DNA from: Palleronia rufa
Lineage (GTDB): Bacteria > Pseudomonadota > Alphaproteobacteria > Rhodobacterales > Rhodobacteraceae
NCBI RefSeq assembly: GCF_000743715.1
Contig: NZ_JQEY01000005.1
Span: forward strand, 31,710 to 95,709
Direction of reading: 5' to 3'
DNA: 64,000 nt
Shown: piece after piece, positions 34,972 to 44,642 of the stretch
Layout of the letters: each line of letters starts with the position of its first letter
How positions within the stretch are numbered: the first letter of the stretch is position 1
Translations under genes and position numbers: made by a program
The notes under the pieces: model-generated
The model's input: the letters and a program-made list of their open reading frames with translations, nothing else
The model's database searches: none
Told to the model about the DNA's origin: nothing

Positions 34972-36859
34972 TGACCCGTACCATCGCATATTTCATTCTT
35001 CTGTGCCTGAGCGCGACGCCACTGGTCGCGCAGGATCGCTGGGACACGTTTCACGGTCAGCTGTCGGCGCAGAAATACGCGCCCGCGGACCAGATCACGG
35101 CCCGGAACGTCGGCAACCTGAAGCGTCAGTGGACTGTCCATACCGGCGATATGTCCGACGGAAGCGGGGACCTGCCGCCCACCGTATGGTCGGCCACCCC
35201 GATCTATGCCAACGACGCCCTCTATTTCGGCACGCCTTTCTACCGGATCCTTGCGCTCGACCCCGCAACCGGTGAAGAGAAGTGGAGCTACGACAGCCGG
35301 TCGCGCCTTGAGGCGTTGACTCAGCCCGCGTTGAAGAACCGCGGCGTCGCCTACTGGGAGGCTGCCCAGCCCGAAGCGGGCCAGCCCTGCCAAAGGCGCG
35401 TCTATCTGGGGACCATGACCGCGACGCTTCACGCTGTCGACGCGGATACCGGGCAGCCCTGCGCCGGGTTCGCGCAGAACGGCATCCTCGACGTAAATCA
35501 GTGGAACACCACCAACGCCCGCTGGCCGCTGTCGCTGCTGCAACCGCCGACCGTGGTGGGCGACACGCTGGTGCTGGGCTGGGCGGGCAAAGACTGGGCG
35601 CTGTCAGAGGCGCCGCCGGGTACCGTCTTCGGCATCGATGCGCGCAGCGGCGCGTTGAAGTGGACGGTCGAATTCATCCCCGAGGAGATCCGCCAGCGCA
35701 CCGGCACGGCCAATGTCTGGACGGCGATGAGCGCGGATCCGGATCTGGGACTGGTTTACATGCCGGTCTCCTCTCCGTCGCCCAACTACTGGGGCGGCAA
35801 TCGCACCCAGGAGATCCCGCTTGCCACATCCGTCACTGCCGTAGAGGTGGAAAGCGGCAACATCGCCTGGTCGCGCCAGCTTATCCATCACGACATCTGG
35901 GATTACGACACCAACGCCGCGCCGGTTCTGATCGACATCGAACGCGATGGCAGGATGATTCCGGCGTTGGTGCAGACCACCAAGCAGGGCTTTCTCTACG
36001 TCCTCGACCGCCGGACCGGAGAGCCGTTGTTCGACTGGAAAGAGACTGCCGTGCCGGCGTCGGACGCCATGGGCGAAGCCGCCGCGCCGACGCAGCCCTT
36101 TCCCGTCGCGCCGCCGCCCACCAATGACCCGGAGGCATGGCCCGGCACCTGGTGGCTGGCAGATCTGGTCTCGTTCGGCGGCTGCTCCCGCAGGGCCGGT
36201 AAAATGCGCTACGACGGACTCTACAGCCCGCCGTCTGTCGAAGGCACGCTCACCTATCCCGGCACGTCTGGCGGCATGCGGTGGGGCGCCGGCAGTTTCG
36301 ATCCCGAAACCGGCCTGTTCTATGTCAATGCCAGCCGCGTCGTGCAGATCTATCGCCTGGTCCCGCGCGAAGAATATCAGAAGATCGCCGGCGGCTCCGG
36401 CAATGAGGCCGGCTACTACCCGCAGGAGGGAGCGCCCTATGGCTTCTATCTCTCCAACTTCCAGAACTGGGCCGGTATGCCCTGCTGGAAGCCGCCCTTC
36501 GGCACCATGTCGGCCTATGACATCGCCAAAGGGGAAAAGGTCTGGGAGGTCCCTTTCGGGCGGGTGCAGCGCTACGGCTTCTACATGCCCGCCAGCTGGG
36601 CCCCCCCACGATCGGCGGCCCGGCCGTCACCGGGGGCGGAGTGATCTTTATTGGCGCGTCGATCGACGCACGGGTACGCGCGCTCGACGCCTCGACGGGC
36701 AAGGAGTTATGGTACGACAACGTCATGGCCCCAGCAGTCGCCAACCCGGCGGTGTTCGAGCACCAGGGCCGCCAATGGGTCGTCTTCGCGGCCGGCGGCA
36801 ACTCCATACTGAAACCCGAAGTCGGCGATCAGATCGCCGCCTATGCACTGCCCGACTAG
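34971..36859 (+). pseudogene. PQQ-dependent dehydrogenase (glucose/quinate dehydrogenase-like), frameshifted
   Basis: The first frame (34971-36644) encodes 557 residues with a signal peptide and quinoprotein beta-propeller repeats. It resembles the soluble domain of membrane glucose/quinate dehydrogenases: NVGNLKRQWTVHTGD, NRGVAYWEA, HHDIWDYDTNAAPVLIDI. At a run of seven C (36601-36607) the frame is lost. The missing C-terminal blades continue in another frame (36641-36859: GASIDARVRALDASTGKELW to IAAYALPD). One added C, or two removed, restores a continuous protein. It is either a sequencing slip or a true loss of function. Confidence 0.8.
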
Positions 36860-37824
36860 CTCGATGTGTCGACACAGGTCTCGGCGTTGCACGCTGCCAT
36901 TGGCATGACCTGCTCGTCCGCAGAACAACGGGCTCGCATGCGCGAACCAGTCTCGGGCGCCGGGTTGCCAGTAGCGCAGGGCCAGCCCAGCACGGAGAGG
37001 CGGGCGTCGGGTCCAGAGGCTCGTCGCCTCGCGCCGTTCCGGCGGCCAGCGCCGCGACACGCCGCGCAGCTCGCGCTCGGCCGCGGCGTCGTCCGTGGTC
37101 CGCAGGTGATCGCCCACCCCCGTCGCCAAGAACGCGCAAGGCGCCATGTCACAAGCGAAGGTACGGCGAACGGCGGCGATGACATTCGGACCGATGCCGC
37201 TGTCTGGGAAGTCTTTGCGCCAGACATTGTCGGACTGGCGAAGGGCCCGCGCCGGGTCGTCCACCGGGCTCACGGGTGGCTCGAAGCAGAAGTGCCGCTC
37301 CACCGAGACGTCGGCATCCATGCGCGCGCCCGCGGTTGAGATTTGTCCCTGTATACCCTGACCGTCGAACACCAGGTCCAACGTCGCTCGCGTGGGCGAC
37401 AACGCCCATGTCGCCCGCGAGGACCGGATCCGCGCTCAAACGACAGGAGCCGTCGGGTGTCAGCACCTCACGCATGTCCCGGCGGCGACACGGTTCTCTT
37501 GCCGCGGAGGGCGATCGGCATGCCCGCGAGCGGTGTCTACCGGCATCCGTCCGACCTGTCGGACAGACATCGCGATCGAGCTGCGGGCGGACGCGGGCCG
37601 CGCCGCCGGAGGCTCCGACAGCTGGCCCCGGACGGCCCGCCCGGTACCCGCCTGGCGACCGGAGGTGCGGAACATCGGCCACGGTCATCCGGCAACGCGG
37701 ACCGGCCTGGTCCGCCTGCCACATCGTGCCGGGCGTCCGCACAAGCGACTTGAAACTTGCCGGCCCCGATTAAGTTCATGCCATACGAGTGCGATCTCAT
37801 GTGCCAAGTAAAGGAGTGACGTCA
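36860..37824. other. Low-information region, 965 bases, possibly a decayed gene
   Basis: No intact gene is evident. On the minus strand, several frames give partly protein-like segments. One near 37250 reads SVERHFCFEPPVSPVDDP and loosely resembles the C-terminal part of aldose-1-epimerase-like proteins (FFCxEPxSHxxD). The frames change several times, so if this was a gene it is broken. The last 14 bases carry AAGGAG (37811-37816) for egtB. Confidence 0.3.
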
Positions 37825-39087
37825 ATGAATGTCGCCCCCCTGCCCCTTCCCCTTCCTGAAGCCATGGACCTTTTCACCCGCACGCGTGCGCGGTCCCGGG
37901 CTCTTGCTGCGCCGCTCAGTCCAGAGGACACCATGCTGCAAAGCATGGAAGATGCGTCGCCCGCCAAATGGCACCTGGCCCATACCACGTGGTTCTTCGA
38001 GGAGTTCATCCTCAAGCCGCGTCTGCCCGGCTACGCCTCACCCGACGACCGTTTCGCGGTGTTGTTTAACTCCTACTACACCCAGGCCGGGCCCCGACAC
38101 GCACGCGACCGGCGCGGCCTGGTCTCGCGTCCCGGCGGCGACGCGGTGCGCGACTATCGCGCCCATGTAGAAGACAGCCTGACCGACCTGATGACCGCGC
38201 GGCGCGATGACGCAGAGGAAATCGCCGCGCTGGTCGAACTGGGCTGCCACCACGAAATGCAGCATCAGGAGCTCCTGATCACCGATCTGCTGCATGGACT
38301 CAGCTTCAACCCGCTGCTGCCCGCCTACAAGGATCCCGAACCCCTACCCGTCACGTCGGAGGTGCCGCTGACCTTCGCCCGCCACGACGGCGGGCTGGTC
38401 GAAATCGGCCACCACGGCGGCGGCTTTGCCTATGATTGCGAGGGGCCGCGCCACAGGCTCTGGCTCGACCCGTTCGAGATCGCCAGCCGCCCCGTCACCA
38501 ACCGCGACTGGATCGCGTTCATGGATGACGGCGGCTATGCCGACAGCCGGCTGTGGCTGATGGAGGGCCACGCGGTCGCCACGCGTGAAGGATGGGAGCA
38601 TCCGCTTTACTGGTGGCATCAGGACGGTGCCTGGTGGAGCTTTACCCTACGCGGCCCGCAGCCCGTGGCGCTGGACGCCCCGGTGGTGCATGTCAGCTAT
38701 TACGAGGCGGACGCCTTTGCCCGCTGGGCCGGCGCCCGCCTACCGACAGAGGCCGAGCACGAGACCGCCTTTCGCAAGGTGCCGGTGGGGGGCAACCTGA
38801 TGGGCGATGCCGAGGCGCTCGGCGCCCTCCGCCCGCTGCCCGGTCCAGGCATCTGGGGCGACGTGTGGGAGTGGACCGCATCGGACTTCGCGCCCTATCC
38901 GGGTTTCCGGCCTCCGGACGGCGCTTTGGGCGAATACAACGGCAAGTTCATGGTGAACCAGCGGGTATTGCGGGGCGGGTCCTGCGCCACGCCAAAGGAC
39001 CAGCTGCGCCCGACCTACCGGACCTTCTTCTACCCCCACCAGCGCTGGCAAATGCTCGGTCTGCGCCTTGCCCGGGACGCATCGTGA
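37825..39087 (+). CDS. egtB: Ergothioneine biosynthesis sulfoxide synthase EgtB
   Basis: A 420-residue two-domain protein. The N-terminal DinB-like part supplies the iron ligands: HLAHTTWFFEEF and the HHEMQHQELL motif. The C-terminal formylglycine-generating-enzyme-like domain has FEIASRPVTNRDWIAFMDDGGY, LPTEAEHETAFRK, GDVWEWTASDFAPYPGF and RGGSCATP. EgtB joins trimethylhistidine (hercynine) to a cysteine-containing thiol using O2 and iron. AAGGAG eight bases before the ATG fixes the start. It overlaps egtD by four bases. No egtA/C is adjacent, so the thiol donor may be free cysteine. Confidence 0.92.
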   Translation: MNVAPLPLPLPEAMDLFTRTRARSRALAAPLSPEDTMLQSMEDASPAKWHLAHTTWFFEEFILKPRLPGYASPDDRFAVLFNSYYTQAGPRHARDRRGLVSRPGGDAVRDYRAHVEDSLTDLMTARRDDAEEIAALVELGCHHEMQHQELLITDLLHGLSFNPLLPAYKDPEPLPVTSEVPLTFARHDGGLVEIGHHGGGFAYDCEGPRHRLWLDPFEIASRPVTNRDWIAFMDDGGYADSRLWLMEGHAVATREGWEHPLYWWHQDGAWWSFTLRGPQPVALDAPVVHVSYYEADAFARWAGARLPTEAEHETAFRKVPVGGNLMGDAEALGALRPLPGPGIWGDVWEWTASDFAPYPGFRPPDGALGEYNGKFMVNQRVLRGGSCATPKDQLRPTYRTFFYPHQRWQMLGLRLARDAS

Positions 39088-40091
39088 CCGTTCTGCGCGC
39101 GCCGGCGTCCTCCGGCGCCGCCCGGGAAGCCGCTCAGGAATCCGTCCGGAACGCGGCCCTGCGCGCAGAGGCGATCGCGGGGCTGACGGCCCGCGAAAAG
39201 TCGCTCGCGCCCAAGTGGCTCTACGACGAACGCGGCAGCGCACTCTTCGAACGCATCACCGGTCTGCCGGAGTACTATCCGACCCGGACCGAGACGGCGA
39301 TCCTGCGCCGCCACGCTGCCCAGCTGGGATCACTGGTGCCGCCGGGCGGCGCGCTGGTGGAGCTGGGGTCCGGCGCCTCCGTCAAGACCCGGATCCTGCT
39401 GGACGCGGGCGCGCATTTCGGCGCCTACGTCCCGATAGACATTTCGCCGGAATTTCTGACCCGCACGGCAGAGGACCTGCGGCGCCGCTATCGGGACCTG
39501 CCGATCATCCCGCTCACGGGGGATTTCTCCCGCCCCCTGAACCTTCCGGGCGCGGCGTTGGACCTGCCAAAGATCGGGTTCTTCCCCGGATCGACCATCG
39601 GCAATCTGGATCCGGCAGCCGCGCGGGCGTTGCTGGAACGCGTCCGCGGCTGGCCGGGAACGGAGGGCTTCATCCTCGGTGTGGATCTGGTCAAGGACCC
39701 GGAGGAGCTCGTCGCGGCCTACGACGACGCCCAGGGCGTCACGGCCGCGTTCATATCCAACATCCTGGTGCGGCTGAACCGCGAAGCCGGGGCGAATTTC
39801 GATCCAGACGCTTTCGCCTACGAAGCGCTCTGGAACGCGGACCTGGCGCGCATCGACATGCGCCTCGTCTCGACCCGGAAACAGGTCGTGTATCTGTCCG
39901 GCACAAGGATCGATTTCGCTGCCGATGAGCCGATCCACGTAAGCGCGTCGCGGAAATACACCGGCGACAGTCTGGCCGCCCTGGCGACCGCGTCCGGGTG
40001 GCGCGTGGCACAGTCTTTCGCGGACGAGGGGAACAGGTTTCTCGTCGCCTGCCTCGTCCCGGGCCGCCCCTCTTCCGGAACTGAATCCTAG
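39084..40091 (+). CDS. egtD: L-histidine N-alpha-methyltransferase EgtD
   Basis: A 335-residue SAM-dependent methyltransferase (GTG start, overlapping egtB). Family blocks include KSLAPKWLYDERGSALFERITGLPEYYPTRTE, VELGSGASVKTRILLDA, YVPIDISPEFL, FFPGSTIGNLDP and the C-terminal SRKYT. It trimethylates histidine to hercynine, the first step of ergothioneine synthesis. The TAG stop at 40089-40091 again consists of the TA duplication of the second IS630 copy plus its first base, so the coding region is intact. Confidence 0.93.
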   Translation: MTVLRAPASSGAAREAAQESVRNAALRAEAIAGLTAREKSLAPKWLYDERGSALFERITGLPEYYPTRTETAILRRHAAQLGSLVPPGGALVELGSGASVKTRILLDAGAHFGAYVPIDISPEFLTRTAEDLRRRYRDLPIIPLTGDFSRPLNLPGAALDLPKIGFFPGSTIGNLDPAAARALLERVRGWPGTEGFILGVDLVKDPEELVAAYDDAQGVTAAFISNILVRLNREAGANFDPDAFAYEALWNADLARIDMRLVSTRKQVVYLSGTRIDFAADEPIHVSASRKYTGDSLAALATASGWRVAQSFADEGNRFLVACLVPGRPSSGTES

Positions 40092-41136
40092 AGCATGATG
40101 AGATTAGCTTGAAGCGTATCCAGTATTGGCGAGGTAGTTCGCGCACTCCTGTGGGCTGAAGCGGTCGAGCAGTGTCCCGATCCTGCGCCACGTTGCCTCC
40201 ATTGTGCGCTCGGCTGCGTTGCGGAGCATGTGTTTGAGCTTCGAGAAGACCTGTTCAATCGGGTTCAGGTCGGGGCTGTAGGGCGGCAGAAAAAGTAGAT
40301 GCGCTTTCGCGTTACGGATCGCCTGCCGCACGGCTTGCCCTTTGTGGCTGCCCAGATTGTCCATAACCACCACATCGCCCGGGCGCAGGGTTGGGACGAG
40401 CACGTGCGCGACATAAGCCCGGAACGCTTCGCCGTTGACGGGACCGTCCAAAACAAAGGGCGCGTCGATCCGATCATGACGCAGCGCTGCGATAAAGGTC
40501 ATGGTGCGCCAGTGACCATGCGGGGCCCGCCCGATCAGGCGTTCACCTCTGGGAGCCCAGCCGCGCAGCGGGGCCATGTTGGTCTTGGCCCAGGTTTCAT
40601 CAATGAACACGAGACGACGGGGGTCGATCCGGCCCTGGTGCCGCTTCCAGCGCACACGGCGGCGGCTCACGTCGGGGCGGTTCTGCTCCTCGGCGAGTTG
40701 GGTCTTTTTTTGAACGAGTAGCCCGTGCGGCGCACGAAGGCCCAGACGGTGCGGTAGTCGACCTTGAGCCCGCGCTCGGCCAGTTCCACCACCAGTCCGC
40801 GCAGTGTGAACGGCTCCGTTATCCGCTCCAGAAGCCACGCCTCATGCCCGCCTGCAATCTTGCGTGGCGGGTGGCCGCCTGTCCCTGCCGGAGCGCAACT
40901 CCCGGTCGCACGCAAACGCTGCGACCACTTCACAACACTGGACGGAGCCACATCCAGGGCCGCTGCGACCTGACGCACGCTCTCGCCCCCCAACAGCCGC
41001 GCCATTGCCCTCTCTCGAAGGTCCATTGAAAGTGCTCTACCCACTACTCGCCCTCCATCTTGTGGTCGGCAACAGTGAATCACCAAAATGCAGGCCTGTG
41101 AATCCTCTATCGATTCAGGCTGATTTCATCCCGCTC
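40091..41136 (-). mobile_element. IS630-family insertion sequence, copy 2
   Basis: Same length, ends and orientation as the copy at 16286. The TA duplication is at 40089-40090 and 41137-41138, again within CTAG. The lack of visible differences between the copies implies recent transposition. It is inserted at the last codon of egtD and separates it from the decayed region that follows. Two copies in direct orientation 23.8 kb apart could recombine and delete the segment between. Confidence 0.95.
40104..41026 (-). CDS. IS630-family transposase, two frames joined by a -1 frameshift (copy 2)
   Basis: Same product as in copy 1. Frame A (to 40667) supplies the helix-turn-helix part from [11 protein letters not shown] and frame B (40104-40838) the DDE domain. 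The slippery run of seven A on the coding strand is at 40705-40711. Both frames are intact, so the element is probably active. Confidence 0.9.
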
Positions 41137-41138
41137 TA

Positions 41139-41658
41139 GCCGCGAACCCCGGGGTAAACCGGCTTGGCCGCTTGGCGCAGACACGCCCCGGCGTCGCCGA
41201 GCGCGGGGTCGATGCTGAGGGGCGGGCACCAGCGATCAGGACCGGGTTTCGCGCCCGGCTGCAGGTACAAGAGGAGAACCGTATCCGAGATCGCTACAGC
41301 GAACGAGCGGGATCTAACCCGATTTCGGCTAGCCGACCCCTGTTTGACCAGTGGTGGCAGGGCGTTGAAGATGCTTTTCTGAACAAGGCAAAGCGCTCGT
41401 ACACTCGATATGAAGATTTGGATTTCAAACAATAAACAAGGTGGTTGCGGGCGAGAGCCGATGGGAGGGGAAGGGTCACGTCCGGGCGCTCCCGAAGCAA
41501 AAGCACGACCCGCTCAGACCGTCGACGTACAAGCGAAAGAAACGTGCAAGTTGCAACACGCTCATTGAGCAAACGGACGCAGCTACGCAACGTCATAAAT
41601 CATTTCGGTAGAAACCGACCTATATCAGCAAGTTTGGGTTACGCGAGTAAGATTTAGT
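41139..41658. other. Intergenic accessory region, 520 bases, no confident gene
   Basis: Base composition is lower in GC than the window average. A plus-strand frame at 41172-41435 ends RPLFDQWWQGVEDAFLNKAKRSYTRYEDLDFKQ-like and could be a fragment of a protein, but it has no start signal or recognised family. The rest shows nothing definite. Confidence 0.3.
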
Positions 41659-41871
41659 ATGGCTAATTCAGAACAACCGCCCGACGAAGAATCCGACCCC
41701 GACAGGGCCGACAAAGCGCCCGAAGACTCGGACCCGGCGATCCAGGGGTTGGACAGGGACGATTGGGACCGTATCCTTCACGCCGTCAGAATGTTCAGCA
41801 TCAACCGCGATTTCGCACGGACGATCGAGAAGGTCGAGCGAATTTATGCAAGGATCGAACGCGATCGGTGA
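41659..41871 (+). CDS. Small acidic protein upstream of a decayed nuclease gene
   Basis: A 70-residue protein. The first half is acidic and low in complexity (EQPPDEESDPDRADKAPEDSD) and the second is helical (DDWDRILHAVRMFSINRDFARTIEKVERIYARIERDR). No ribosome site is obvious. Such small proteins can accompany nuclease/ATPase operons, and this one sits just before the broken pair. It may itself be a survivor of that operon. No family recognised. Confidence 0.4.
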   Translation: MANSEQPPDEESDPDRADKAPEDSDPAIQGLDRDDWDRILHAVRMFSINRDFARTIEKVERIYARIERDR

Positions 41872-41916
41872 AGCGTACCGGGGCGCTTTCATCGCACCCC
41901 ACAAGGTCCTTCGGAG

Positions 41917-42775
41917 ACCGAACTCCGCTTCGTCCACAGCGCCGATCTGCACCATGGGCGGACCTTCGGCCGGTTCGAAGAGGCCGATCGCCTTCGCTTC
42001 GCGCGGCTCTAAGCCATTGCGACCGCTGCCCCGATCGCCCGGTCGCAAGCGGCGCCGCACGTGCTCATCGCCGGCGATCTTTTCGACACGGTCAACCCCG
42101 CCACCGGTAGATGGCGAAAGGCCGCCGCGATCATGTCGTAGGCCGCGCATGTGACCTGGTGGCTCCTGCCCGGGAACCACGACGATTGCGGGACGGGCAG
42201 GGACGGCGGCCGTCGCACATGGGAACAGATCCGGGCACTCGACCAGCCGAATGTCAACGTGATCGAAAAGCCGGTGCCGATGGCGGTGCGTGAGGACGCC
42301 GTACCGCTTCCTGCGCCGCTCATGCATCGGCATGTGTCGGACCGATCCGACCGCATGGATCACCGATCACCACGCACGTCAGGACCTATTTAGGATCGGG
42401 ATCGCGCATGGGTCGATCCGGGGGTTTTCCGAAGGCGATGCGCCCTCTGACATCATCGCGCCCGACCGGGACCGGCAGGCGCGGCTGGACTGCCTTGCCT
42501 TGGGCGACTGGCATGGCGCCATGAAGGCGTCCGACCGCTGCTACTACGCCGGGGCGCCGGAACGGACCCGTTTCCGCCACGACGGCGCAGGCGTCTGTCT
42601 GGTCGCGGCGCCCGGGGCGGTGCCCAAGGTCGAGCGTCACCGCGGCGGTCAGCTTGAGTGGCGGCAGGTCGAACTGGACCTTCTTCCCACCGACGTTCCC
42701 GAAGCCATGCTGACAGCGCGTCTCCCCCAGGGACCGCGGCGCAACCGACCCGGTCACCATAGGGCCGATCGGTGA
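41917..42775 (+). pseudogene. Decayed metallophosphoesterase (SbcD/YhaO-like DNA repair nuclease)
   Basis: The reading frame begins with LRFVHSADLHHGRTFGRFEE, the metal-site start of SbcD-like nucleases. It continues with PHVLIAGDLFDT and VTWWLLPGNHDD, but is interrupted by in-frame stops at 42010-42012 and 42139-42141. Near 42330-42340 the frame shifts to one coding RTDPTAWITDHHA, RIGIAHGSI, LDCLALGDWHG and YYAGAPERTRF. All domain segments are in the right order, so this is a once-functional gene. It should have acted with the ATPase whose fragments follow. Confidence 0.8.
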
Positions 42776-42782
42776 CGGGCTG

Positions 42783-42965
42783 ATGCTGCGGTCCGAGCCA
42801 AACGAGGCTGGAAAATCGGCACTCTTCGATGCTCTCCGAGCGCTTCACCGCAGCACCAAGGCGGACGCCAGGGCGCTTCAGTCCCGATCCGGCGGCACGG
42901 TCGTCGTCGGACTGGAGGCAGAGCACGAAGGTTTCCGCTGGCGGATCCGCAAGCAATGGCTCTGA
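42783..42965 (+). pseudogene. 5' fragment of an SbcC/YhaN-like ATPase gene
   Basis: Only about 60 residues remain. The Walker A region reads SEPNEAGKSALFDALRAL, matching GxNEAGKSTL of AAA-type repair ATPases but with the first Gly changed. VVVGLEAEHEGFRWRIRKQWL, the usual second beta-strand block, follows. The frame ends at TGA right at the left end of the IS110-type element. The C-terminal piece is on the other side of the element. Confidence 0.75.
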
Positions 42966-43036
42966 TGGTGTGACCGCCCCCCGACGGCATCTGGTGTGCC
43001 AAGGTTGGTCAGCGACGATCCACGAGGAGGGCGGTC

Positions 43037-44065
43037 ATGTCGGAGATTACTACGGTCGGGCTCGATCTGGCGAAGAATGTGTTTCAACTGCATGGCGCGG
43101 ACGCGTCTGGACGGGCGGTGCTGCGGCGCAAGCTGCGGCGCGGTCAGGTGCTCGAGGTGCTGGCGGGGCTGCCGCGATGCACAGTGGCGATGGAGGCGTG
43201 CGGCGGGGCGCACTACTGGGGCCGGGAGATCGGCAAGCTGGGTCATGAGGTCCGGCTGATCCCGCCGGCCTACGTGAAGCCATTCGTGCGGCGGCAAAAG
43301 AACGATGCGGCCGACGCGGAGGCGATCTGCGAGGCGGCGCAGCGGCCGAACATGCGCTTTGTGTCAGTGAAGAGCGACGAGAAGCAGGGGGCGGCGGCCG
43401 TCTTTCGGATGCGCGAGCTGCTGATCCGGCAGCGCACGCAAACGATCAACGCATTGCGCGGCCACCTGACCGAGTTTGGTGAGGTCGTCCCGCAAGGTGC
43501 CGCGAGTATGCGTCGGCTGATCGCACTGATCGAAGAGCCCGACAGCGATCTGCCCGAGACGGCACGGGCGACGTTGCAGGTCCTTGTGGACGGCCTGCGC
43601 CATCTCGATGAGCGGATCGCCGGGCTCGACGCTGAGATCGCCCGCCGGGCCCGCGAAGACGACACCGCACGGCGGCTGATGACGATCCCCGGGATCGGGC
43701 CGCTGATCGCCACGGCGCTGGCCACGCTGGCACCGCCGCCGGAGACATTCCGGAAGGCACGTGACTTCGCCGCCTGGTTGGGCCTCACGCCGAGGCAGCA
43801 TTCCACGGGTGGCAAACAGCGGCTTGGGGCGACCACGAAGATGGGCGAGCGCTCGCTCAGGCGACTTCTGATCATCGGGGCCAACAGCGTCATCATCAAA
43901 CGGCACACCCACGCTGCGGCCAAGCCCGGCACCTGGCTGGGCGGTCTGCTCGCACGCAAGTCGGGGATGCTGGTGCGGGTGGCGCTCGCGAACAAGATGG
44001 CGCGGATCGTCTGGGCCTTGATGGCCCGGGGCGGCGTTTACAGGGCTCCGGTCGCGACGGCGTAA
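43037..44065 (+). CDS. IS110-family transposase (DEDD recombinase)
   Basis: A 342-residue protein with the N-terminal RuvC-like DEDD domain: VGLDLAKNVFQLHG (first Asp), VAMEACGGAHYW (Glu), VRRQKNDAADAEAI (Asp-Asp). The C-terminal Tnp2 domain has MTIPGIGPLIATALATL, FAAWLGLTPRQHSTGGKQRLG with the candidate nucleophilic Ser, and KMGERSLRRLLIIGANS. The ATG follows GAGGAGGGCGG. The gene appears intact. It catalyses RNA-guided recombination in characterised relatives. Confidence 0.93.
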   Translation: MSEITTVGLDLAKNVFQLHGADASGRAVLRRKLRRGQVLEVLAGLPRCTVAMEACGGAHYWGREIGKLGHEVRLIPPAYVKPFVRRQKNDAADAEAICEAAQRPNMRFVSVKSDEKQGAAAVFRMRELLIRQRTQTINALRGHLTEFGEVVPQGAASMRRLIALIEEPDSDLPETARATLQVLVDGLRHLDERIAGLDAEIARRAREDDTARRLMTIPGIGPLIATALATLAPPPETFRKARDFAAWLGLTPRQHSTGGKQRLGATTKMGERSLRRLLIIGANSVIIKRHTHAAAKPGTWLGGLLARKSGMLVRVALANKMARIVWALMARGGVYRAPVATA

Positions 44066-44308
44066 GCCGTCAGCGGTCGGGGGGGCGTCGGAGCGTAAGA
44101 GGGCAAGGAGCGGTATGGCGCAGCGATCATGAGACGGGATCGGGAGAACCAGGGCGCAACAGAGTGCCTTCGAGCACGCGGCTTTGATCTGGACCCGATC
44201 CTCGACCACCATACGGGCCCGCGGCATCCAAGGTCGCATCACGAGGCCGGATACATGTCAGCACCCGATGGCGCGTCAGACCAAGCTTTGAAGATCCCTC
44301 TTGCGCAC
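44066..44308 (+). ncRNA. Candidate guide (seek/bridge) RNA region of the IS1111-type element
   Basis: The 243 bases after the transposase are non-coding within the element. In characterised IS1111-group elements the guide RNA is encoded downstream of the transposase, whereas in the IS110 group it is upstream. This element has the long non-coding segment downstream. Short self-complementary stretches are present, but I did not fold the region. The call rests on position alone. Confidence 0.35.
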
Positions 44309-44333
44309 GGGGCGGTTATACATGTTGGACTGA

Positions 44334-44552
44334 GGCACGGGTGTGCGTGACGATGTGCTGCTCCACCAGGATGACGCTGCTGAGGCATGGATCAGCGTCT
44401 GTTCCGACGACGAGCGGATCGCGGCGAAGCTCGATGCGTCGCACCGGTCGTCAGAGAACCTGCAGATCATCACGCTGTCTTGCCGGCTTCGCGCGTTTCG
44501 GGAGCTTGCCGCGAGACGGGTCACAATCGAACGGACGCACCGCGACCAATGA
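44334..44552 (+). pseudogene. 3' fragment of the SbcC/YhaN-like ATPase gene
   Basis: The frame encodes RDDVLLHQDDAAEAW, the Walker B/D-loop-like end segment (usually LDDxLVxxDDxRAE), then LQIITLSCRLRAFRELAARRVTIERTHRDQ. The latter fits the C-terminal 'TCRERxF' switch region of YhaN-like ATPases. It belongs with the 5' fragment at 42783. The bulk of the protein, normally many hundreds of residues of coiled coil, is missing, so a deletion accompanied or followed the insertion. Confidence 0.65.
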
Positions 44553-44642
44553 GTTTGGGTGCATCCGACACGGCCTCGTTGCGCCGCTTTGCAACGTCAG
44601 CCGCACGCCGCACCCGACCATCGAAACGGGCGGGGCAGGCGT

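Larger units (their letters stand above)
42966..44325 (+). mobile_element. IS110/IS1111-type insertion sequence
   Basis: The element is defined by its transposase and by short subterminal inverted repeats: TGACCGCCCC at 42971-42980 and GGGGCGGTTA at 44309-44318. Outer limits are approximate because IS110-family elements make no target duplication. The 5' non-coding part is short (~70 bases) and the 3' part long (~260 bases), as in the IS1111 group. It lies between the two ends of the ATPase gene. The left side joins at RIRKQWL and the right side resumes near 44334. Confidence 0.8.
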
